This document shows positions 59,651 to 64,000 of a stretch of 64,000 bases of DNA, one piece after another. How positions within the stretch are numbered: the stretch's first letter is position 1; each line of letters opens with the position of its first letter. The translations under genes were made by a program, and so were the position numbers. The stretch lies in contig NZ_CP040915.1 in assembly GCF_006352065.1 (NCBI RefSeq), forward strand, positions 2,542,001 through 2,606,000. Reading direction: 5' to 3'. A model generated the notes under the pieces. That model saw only the letters and a program-made list of their open reading frames with translations, was not told the origin of the DNA and made no database searches. This stretch comes from Georgenia yuyongxinii. GTDB taxonomy: Bacteria > Actinomycetota > Actinomycetes > Actinomycetales > Actinomycetaceae.

Positions 59651-59720
59651 CGGCGTGCGCGGTCCGGGCTTCTCGCCCCGGGATGACCCGCCGTCGCGAG
59701 GGCGACGGCGTGCCGTCGCG

Positions 59721-61055
59721 CTACTCCCGGATCTGGCCGTCGCCCTCGACGATCCACGTGGTCGTGGTCAGCTCGCCCAGGCCCATCGGGCCGCGGGCGT
59801 GCAGCTTCTGGGTGGAGATGCCGATCTCCGCACCGAGGCCGAACTGGCCGCCGTCGGTGAACCGCGAAGAGGCGTTGACGATCAGCGCCGCGGCGTCCAG
59901 CTCGGTGGTGAACCGGCGGGCGGCGGTGAGGTCGCGGGTGCAGATCACCTCGGTGTGGCCGGAGGAGTACCGGCTGATGTGCTCCAGCGCCTCGTCCAGG
60001 GAGTCCACCACCTTCACGGCCAGGTCGAGCGAGAGGTACTCGGTCTCCCAGTCGGTCTCGGTGGCGGGTTCGAACTTCAGGTCCGCCGGGGCCGCGGCCC
60101 GGGTGGCGTCGTCGCCGTGGATGGTCACGTCCTTCTCCCGCAGCGCCGCGAGGACGGCGGGCAGGAACTCCGCGGCAACCGCGCGGTGCACCAGGAGCGT
60201 CTCGGCGGCGTTGCACACGCCGGTGCGCTGGGTCTTGGAGTTCAGCACGATGGGCACCGCCTGCGCGATGTCGGCGCCGGCGTCGACGTACACGTGGCAG
60301 TTGCCCACGCCGGTCTCGATGACCGGCACCAGCGACTCGCGCACGACCGTCTGGATCAGGTCGGCGCCGCCGCGCGGGACCAGGACGTCGACCAGTCCGC
60401 GGGCGCGCATGAGCTCGACGGCGCCGGCGCGGCCATAGGCGTCGATGGACTGGACGAGCTCGCGCGGCAGCCTCTGCGCAGCGAGGGCGTCGCCGAGGAT
60501 CTCCACGATGACCTCGTTGGAGCTCGCGGCGGCGGAGCCACCGCGCAGGATGACGGCGTTGCCGGACTTCAGGGCCAGGCCGGCGGCGTCGACGGTGACG
60601 TTGGGCCGGGCCTCGTAGATCATGCCGACCACGCCCATCGGCACCCGCACCTGGCGCAGGCGCAGCCCGTTGGGCAGCGTGGAGCCACGGACGACCTCAC
60701 CGACGGGGTCGGGCAGAGCGGCGAGCTCGCGCAGCGCATCGGCGATCGCCGCGATGCGCGCCTCGTCCAGCGCGAGCCGGTCGAGGAGCGAGGTCTTCAT
60801 GTTGTTGGCACGGCCGCGCTCGAGGTCGACGGCGTTGCCCGCGATGATCCGGGCGGCGTCGGCGACCAGCGCGTCCGCCATGGCGTGCAGGGCGGCGTCC
60901 TTGGTGGCGCGGGTGGCGGTGGCCAGTACTCGGGAGGCCTTCTTTGCGGCGCGGGCGATGTCCACGACGGCGGTGGCGACGTCGGCTGTCTCGGGTGCGC
61001 TGCCGACCGCGGCCGAGGCGGGCTCCTGCGCGGGGGTGACGAGGGTCTCGCTCAT
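59721..61055 (-). CDS. proA: Glutamate-5-semialdehyde dehydrogenase (gamma-glutamyl phosphate reductase)
   Basis: A 444-residue enzyme of proline synthesis, reducing gamma-glutamyl phosphate with NADPH. The N-terminal [37 protein letters not shown] and [15 protein letters not shown] (catalytic Cys) are diagnostic. The ATG at 61055 is preferred over the upstream one because it begins six bases after a -10. proA normally neighbours nadD; here it is about 15 kb away. proB is not in the window. Confidence 0.95.
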   Translation of the reverse strand: MSETLVTPAQEPASAAVGSAPETADVATAVVDIARAAKKASRVLATATRATKDAALHAMADALVADAARIIAGNAVDLERGRANNMKTSLLDRLALDEARIAAIADALRELAALPDPVGEVVRGSTLPNGLRLRQVRVPMGVVGMIYEARPNVTVDAAGLALKSGNAVILRGGSAAASSNEVIVEILGDALAAQRLPRELVQSIDAYGRAGAVELMRARGLVDVLVPRGGADLIQTVVRESLVPVIETGVGNCHVYVDAGADIAQAVPIVLNSKTQRTGVCNAAETLLVHRAVAAEFLPAVLAALREKDVTIHGDDATRAAAPADLKFEPATETDWETEYLSLDLAVKVVDSLDEALEHISRYSSGHTEVICTRDLTAARRFTTELDAAALIVNASSRFTDGGQFGLGAEIGISTQKLHARGPMGLGELTTTTWIVEGDGQIRE

Positions 61056-61061
61056 AGCCCC

Positions 61062-61067
61062 AGCGTA
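61062..61067 (-). promoter_or_regulatory. -10 element of proA (leaderless)
   Basis: Minus-strand TACGCT (61067-61062) ends six bases before the ATG at 61055. It sets the proA start. A clear -35 is missing. Confidence 0.55.
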
Positions 61068-61188
61068 GATGGGTCCCACGGTCGGGTAGCACCCCGCTCA
61101 TCTGGTGGTCGGCCCACGCCGCCCGACGCCGCCACATCCCACGCCGCCCGACGCCGCCGCTTCCAGGGGTCCGGAGCGGGAAGTTCGT

Positions 61189-61194
61189 TAGATT
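61189..61194 (+). promoter_or_regulatory. -10 element of the alpha/beta hydrolase gene (leaderless)
   Basis: TAGATT is followed by six bases and the ATG at 61201, with no room for a ribosome site. It marks a leaderless transcript. Confidence 0.6.
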
Positions 61195-61200
61195 CTCCCC

Positions 61201-62019
61201 ATGTCATCGATGTCGGACGGCGGCGAGACCCTGTGGGTGGCAGGCTGCGGCCTGCGCTACTGGAATCACGGCGACGGCACGACCGTGGTCCTCACGCACG
61301 GCGCCGGCACGGACCACACCATCTTCGACGCGCAGCTCAGATTCCTCACCGAGGCCGGGCACCGCGTCATCACGTGGGATCTGCGCGGACATGGCCGATC
61401 GGTGCCCTGGGACGAGCCGTTCGACCCGGCCCAGGCGGTGGAGGACTTGGCCTCGCTGCTCGAACGGCTGAGCATCGTCCGTACCGTGCTGGTCGGCCAC
61501 GGCCTGGGCGCGAACATCAGCCAGGTGCTCGCCCGCCGCTACCCCGAGCGGGTCCGGGCGCTCGTGGTCATCGGCGGCTCCTCGAACGCCGCGCGGGTCA
61601 CGCTCCGCGAGCGCCTGGGCCATCTGGTGCGCACCGCCCTCCTGCGCCGCACCCCGGCACGGGCCCTACCCGGCCGGCTCGCCGACCTCAGCGCCACCAC
61701 ACCGGGTGCTCGGGACTTCGCCAGCCGGGCGTTCGCCCGAATGAGCAAGGCGCGCCTGCTCGACCTGTGGACGGCGCCGAGGCAGCTGCACCGCCGTCGG
61801 CGCTGGTACCGCTCTCGTGTGCCGCTGTGCCTGGTGCGGGGAGAGCACGACCGCTCGGGCGTCGCCTCGTCCATGCGACGGTGGGCGCCACGCGAGCTCA
61901 TCCGTGAGGTAGTGATCCCCGGTGCCGGGCACCTGGTCACGCTCGACGCACCAAAGGCCGTGAACGGGGTGCTCGGCACTTTCCTGCAGGAGCTTCAGCC
62001 CGCCGTGCGGACGCTGTGA
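61201..62019 (+). CDS. Alpha/beta hydrolase-fold protein lacking the nucleophile serine
   Basis: A 272-residue alpha/beta hydrolase-fold protein. The oxyanion region LTHGAGTDHTIFDAQ, the GHG loop RGHGRS and the catalytic His of GAGHLVTLDAP are kept. The nucleophile elbow reads GHGLGANIS, with Gly101 (codon GGC at 61501) where Ser is expected. It may be a non-catalytic binding protein or use another residue. The leaderless -10 fixes the ATG at 61201. It is divergent from proA. Confidence 0.85.
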   Translation: MSSMSDGGETLWVAGCGLRYWNHGDGTTVVLTHGAGTDHTIFDAQLRFLTEAGHRVITWDLRGHGRSVPWDEPFDPAQAVEDLASLLERLSIVRTVLVGHGLGANISQVLARRYPERVRALVVIGGSSNAARVTLRERLGHLVRTALLRRTPARALPGRLADLSATTPGARDFASRAFARMSKARLLDLWTAPRQLHRRRRWYRSRVPLCLVRGEHDRSGVASSMRRWAPRELIREVVIPGAGHLVTLDAPKAVNGVLGTFLQELQPAVRTL

Positions 62020-62096
62020 CTGGTCCCTTTCGCGCGGCGGAATGATTCCGCACCTGAGACGTTGTATCTCTCAGCAACCAGCAAAGGAGACGCAGC

Positions 62097-62471
62097 ATGG
62101 CGACCAAGAACCTCACCACCGAGGAGTTCGAGAACGCGATCAGCGGCGAGGGCATCACCCTGGTCGACTTCTGGGCCGACTGGTGCGGCCCGTGCAAGAT
62201 GTTCGCGCCGATCTACGAGCAGGCGTCCGAGACGCACGACGACATCACCTTCGCCAAGGTCGACACCGAGGCCGAGCAGCAGCTCGCCGCCCAGCTGCAG
62301 ATCACGGCGATCCCCACGCTCATGGCGTTCCGCGACGGCATCCTGGTGTTCTCCCAGGCCGGCGCGCTCCCGGCGAAGAGCCTCGAGGAGCTGGTCCAGG
62401 GCGTCAAGGGACTCGACATGGAGGACGTGCGCAAGCAGATCGCCGAGCACCAGGCGACGCACTCGCACTGA
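62097..62471 (+). CDS. trxA: Thioredoxin
   Basis: A 124-residue thioredoxin with the classic WCGPC active site (Cys30 and Cys33) and the TAIPTLMAF cis-proline loop. A longer C-terminal helix (LEELVQGVKGLDMEDVRKQI) and a His-rich end extend it slightly beyond E. coli TrxA. It keeps cytoplasmic proteins reduced with thioredoxin reductase. An AAAGGAG ribosome site precedes the ATG, and a strong terminator follows. Confidence 0.93.
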   Translation: MATKNLTTEEFENAISGEGITLVDFWADWCGPCKMFAPIYEQASETHDDITFAKVDTEAEQQLAAQLQITAIPTLMAFRDGILVFSQAGALPAKSLEELVQGVKGLDMEDVRKQIAEHQATHSH

Positions 62472-62488
62472 CCCGCTCCACCAGCTCT

Positions 62489-62530
62489 CGAAGGGCGCCC
62501 CGTCGTCGACGGGGCGCCCTTCGTCTGTCG
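62489..62530 (+). terminator. Intrinsic terminator of trxA
   Basis: CGAAGGGCGCCCCGTC (62489-62504) pairs perfectly with 62508-62523 around a three-base loop (GTC), a 16-bp stem. The tail is TCTGT. Confidence 0.88.
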
Positions 62531-62574
62531 GCGGGCTGCTCGTCTGTCGCCGGGCTGCGCCAGCCGAAGCTCCG

Positions 62575-62844
62575 CCGTCGGGCATCACAGGGCGAGCGGG
62601 TCGGCGCCTGCGGGCCCTCCAGCCACGTGGTGACGACGGTGTCGCTGGCGTGGATGTTGGTCGACTCGAACACCCCGCCCTCCAGCACCGAGGACTTGTG
62701 CGGTGTATAGGCGGGTACCACCAGCACCTCTCCCGCGGTCCCGACGAGCTCGCGTTCCCCCACCGTGAACCGTGCGCGGCCGCGGTGGATGACGAAGGTC
62801 TCGGAGCAAGGGTGCTCGTGCAGGTACGGCCGGCACCGGGCGGC
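62575..62844 (-). pseudogene. 5'-truncated cupin gene remnant
   Basis: The minus-strand frame contains PYLHEHPCSETFVIHRGRAR, then FTVGERELVGTAGEVLVVP and AYTPHKSSV, a recognisable cupin core. It has no start: the frame begins directly after the TAG of the CGNR gene, in the same reading frame. After about 62600 it becomes a low-complexity Arg-rich frame that runs into the trxA terminator. It is a remnant of a larger cupin protein. Confidence 0.7.
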
Positions 62845-63441
62845 CTAGTACTTCTCCCCGGCCTCTCTATCCTGCTGCTTCTCGTTCTCGTCGTGCTTCG
62901 TCTTGTGCTCGTCCTGCTTCTTCTCGGCGGCCCGACGTCGGTACGCCGCCACCTTGTGGCGGTTGAGGCACACCGCGCCGCAGTACTTGCGCTGCCCCGC
63001 CGCCGAGCTGTCGGCAAAGGCGTCGGCACAGCGGATGCCCTCGCACAGTCCCAGACGGTCGGCGCCGCGCGCATGCACCCAGTCCAGCAGCGCGATGGCC
63101 AGTGCCGCGCGTAGGGGATCGCCGTCGTCGCCCACCTCCCACATCACCGCCCCGTCCGGGCCCAGCCGCGGCGTGGGCCGGGCCGCGGCGAGGAGCGCGT
63201 TGAGGGCGGGGGCGACGTCGTGGCCGGTGTGTGCGTCGAGGAAGACCTGGTACGCGTCCTCGGCGGCGGCGTGCAGCGCGCCCTCGGAGCTGGCCGGAAA
63301 TGTGGACGCGAGGTCGCCCAGCACCGCACCCAGGTCGCGGTACCCCTTCGACTCGTCCTGCGCAGCCGCACGTGGGCGGGGCGCGTAGTGGTTGACCAGG
63401 TCGAGCACCTGGTCCATCTCCATCTGTGGCACCGCACTCAC
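62845..63441 (-). CDS. CGNR-type zinc-finger transcriptional regulator (ABATE domain)
   Basis: A 198-residue regulator. The N-terminal ABATE domain (about 1-130) ends in the zinc-finger segment CEGIRCADAFADSS, then KYCGAVCLNRHKVAAYRRR, with four cysteines and CLNR in place of the family's CGNR. A very charged, Lys/Glu-rich tail follows. The GTG at 63441 lies six bases after the -10 TACACT, so the ATG at 63471 is not used. Strong palindromes upstream suggest autoregulation. Confidence 0.82.
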   Translation of the reverse strand: MSAVPQMEMDQVLDLVNHYAPRPRAAAQDESKGYRDLGAVLGDLASTFPASSEGALHAAAEDAYQVFLDAHTGHDVAPALNALLAAARPTPRLGPDGAVMWEVGDDGDPLRAALAIALLDWVHARGADRLGLCEGIRCADAFADSSAAGQRKYCGAVCLNRHKVAAYRRRAAEKKQDEHKTKHDENEKQQDREAGEKY

Positions 63442-63447
63442 GGAATA

Positions 63448-63517
63448 AGTGTAACCCCACGAGGGTTCCATCGAGGTTACGATCGTGGTAACCTGACGAA
63501 CACAACCAACAGGTTAC
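63448..63517. promoter_or_regulatory. Paired GTAACC-N18-GGTTAC palindromes and leaderless promoter
   Basis: Two dyads of identical size, GTAACC at 63451 with GGTTAC at 63475 and GTAACC at 63488 with GGTTAC at 63512, are spaced 37 bp apart. The second has 8-bp arms (GTAACCTG and CAGGTTAC). The first overlaps the -10 TACACT (63453-63448) of the CGNR gene. The symmetric pair is a strong candidate for a multi-site operator. Confidence 0.8.
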
Positions 63518-63652
63518 AAGCACCGTTGACACTGAGGTCCGGGAGCTCATTCCCCGCACTGGGCCGACATGCCGGCGGACTACGCGGCAGCAGCCGCCAC
63601 GAGACAACTACCCAGAACCACCCACCACATGAGGACCGGGAGAAGGATCTCC

Positions 63653-63856
63653 ATGCTGTACCTGTCAGACGCCAACCTCATGCTCTTCCAGGTGCGCCAC
63701 GACGACCTCGTCGCCGAGGCGGAGCGGCACCACCGACGACAGGAGCTGCGGCAACACGATCGGTCCGGTCGCCGTCCCTCGGGCCTCGGTGGGATCCGGT
63801 ACGCACTTCGCCAGGTTCGCCGTGCCTCGTTCGGCTCCACGATCCGACCCGCCTGA
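63653..63856 (+). CDS. Small conserved actinobacterial protein, hypothetical
   Basis: A 67-residue protein (MLYLSDANLMLFQVRHDDLV, then a basic Arg/His-rich end). Similar short proteins with a pattern of SDA-LM--Q-RH-DLV occur in other actinobacteria, though no function is assigned. An AGAAGGA ribosome site lies seven bases before the ATG. It is divergent from the CGNR gene and may share its operators. Confidence 0.65.
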   Translation: MLYLSDANLMLFQVRHDDLVAEAERHHRRQELRQHDRSGRRPSGLGGIRYALRQVRRASFGSTIRPA

Positions 63857-63910
63857 AGAGATCAGCGTGTCCACGTCGGATGCCCTCGCCCGCCTGAGGA
63901 GGCCTCCGAC

Positions 63911-63928
63911 GTCGGGGTTCGCCCCGAC
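63911..63928 (+). terminator. UUCG-capped hairpin after the small gene
   Basis: GTCGGGG (63911-63917) pairs with CCCCGAC (63922-63928) around a TTCG loop, an especially stable tetraloop. It likely ends the small-gene transcript. No poly-U follows. No gene start is recognised in the final 70 bp. Confidence 0.55.
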
Positions 63929-64000
63929 CCGTCGGCCCGCCCCTCTCAGGGGAAGCGAGGACCGGCTCAGGGGCCAACCGGGGCGAACCCCCATATCCGG

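Overview
The window is high-GC DNA with dense short operons, GTG starts and many ATGA/GTGA gene overlaps. This points to an actinobacterium (Actinomycetota), most likely order Micrococcales; the genus cannot be read from the sequence. Supporting signs are deazaflavin (F420)-type enzyme families, a DUF1918/DUF1876 protein, MoxR-DUF58-transglutaminase and nadD-rsfS clusters, a tRNA-Ala without encoded CCA, and many promoters whose -10 box lies 5 to 7 bases before the start codon, the architecture of leaderless mRNAs.

Layout. 1-5 kb: an MFS exporter divergent from a MerR regulator, an isocitrate-lyase/PEP-mutase-like enzyme, an SRPBCC protein and two toxin-antitoxin modules (YefM-YoeB and VapBC). 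5-11 kb: a membrane-anchored HNH nuclease with an Excalibur motif, YdhR-like and SDR genes, a DUF4386 membrane protein and a DHA2 exporter. 11-17 kb: a redox group of deazaflavin-dependent nitroreductase-like, LLM-type and PPOX-type enzymes, an epimerase, and an autoregulated PadR-hydrolase pair. 17-23 kb: a methyltransferase remnant, a small HTH gene coupled to a stand-alone double Clp N-domain protein, a formate/nitrite-type channel, an AAA ATPase, a DMT exporter and a secreted duplicated protein. 23-29 kb: a complete ribose operon (lacI-type repressor, rbsA, rbsC, rbsB, rbsK, rbsD) behind a 28-bp perfect operator. 29-41 kb: a frameshifted gene, a PLP decarboxylase operon, an amino-acid dehydrogenase, a MazG-like enzyme, an ArsR-SRPBCC module with three operators, tRNA-Ala, ankyrin, IclR and flavin monooxygenase genes, and an orphan substrate-binding lipoprotein.

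41-64 kb: the nadD-(repeat membrane protein)-rsfS-phosphatase operon is separated from proA by about 15 kb that holds a possible alpha/alpha-barrel protein, an amine-oxidase-like FAD enzyme, a GH13 glucosidase, a CAP-domain protein, a DsbA/FrnE pair, the MoxR-DUF58-transglutaminase operon and a quinone-reductase-like gene. The end has thioredoxin, a decayed cupin, and a CGNR-type regulator behind two equal GTAACC-N18-GGTTAC palindromes.

Most genes belong to known families. The least explained signals are a family of about 19-bp intergenic repeats at several loci (including a 56-bp perfect palindrome), the HTH plus stand-alone Clp N-domain operon with its operator, the paired GTAACC palindromes, an isolated AT-rich hairpin at 44.9 kb, an alpha/beta hydrolase without its nucleophile serine, and the duplicated secreted protein. 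No CRISPR array, prophage or intact insertion sequence was seen.
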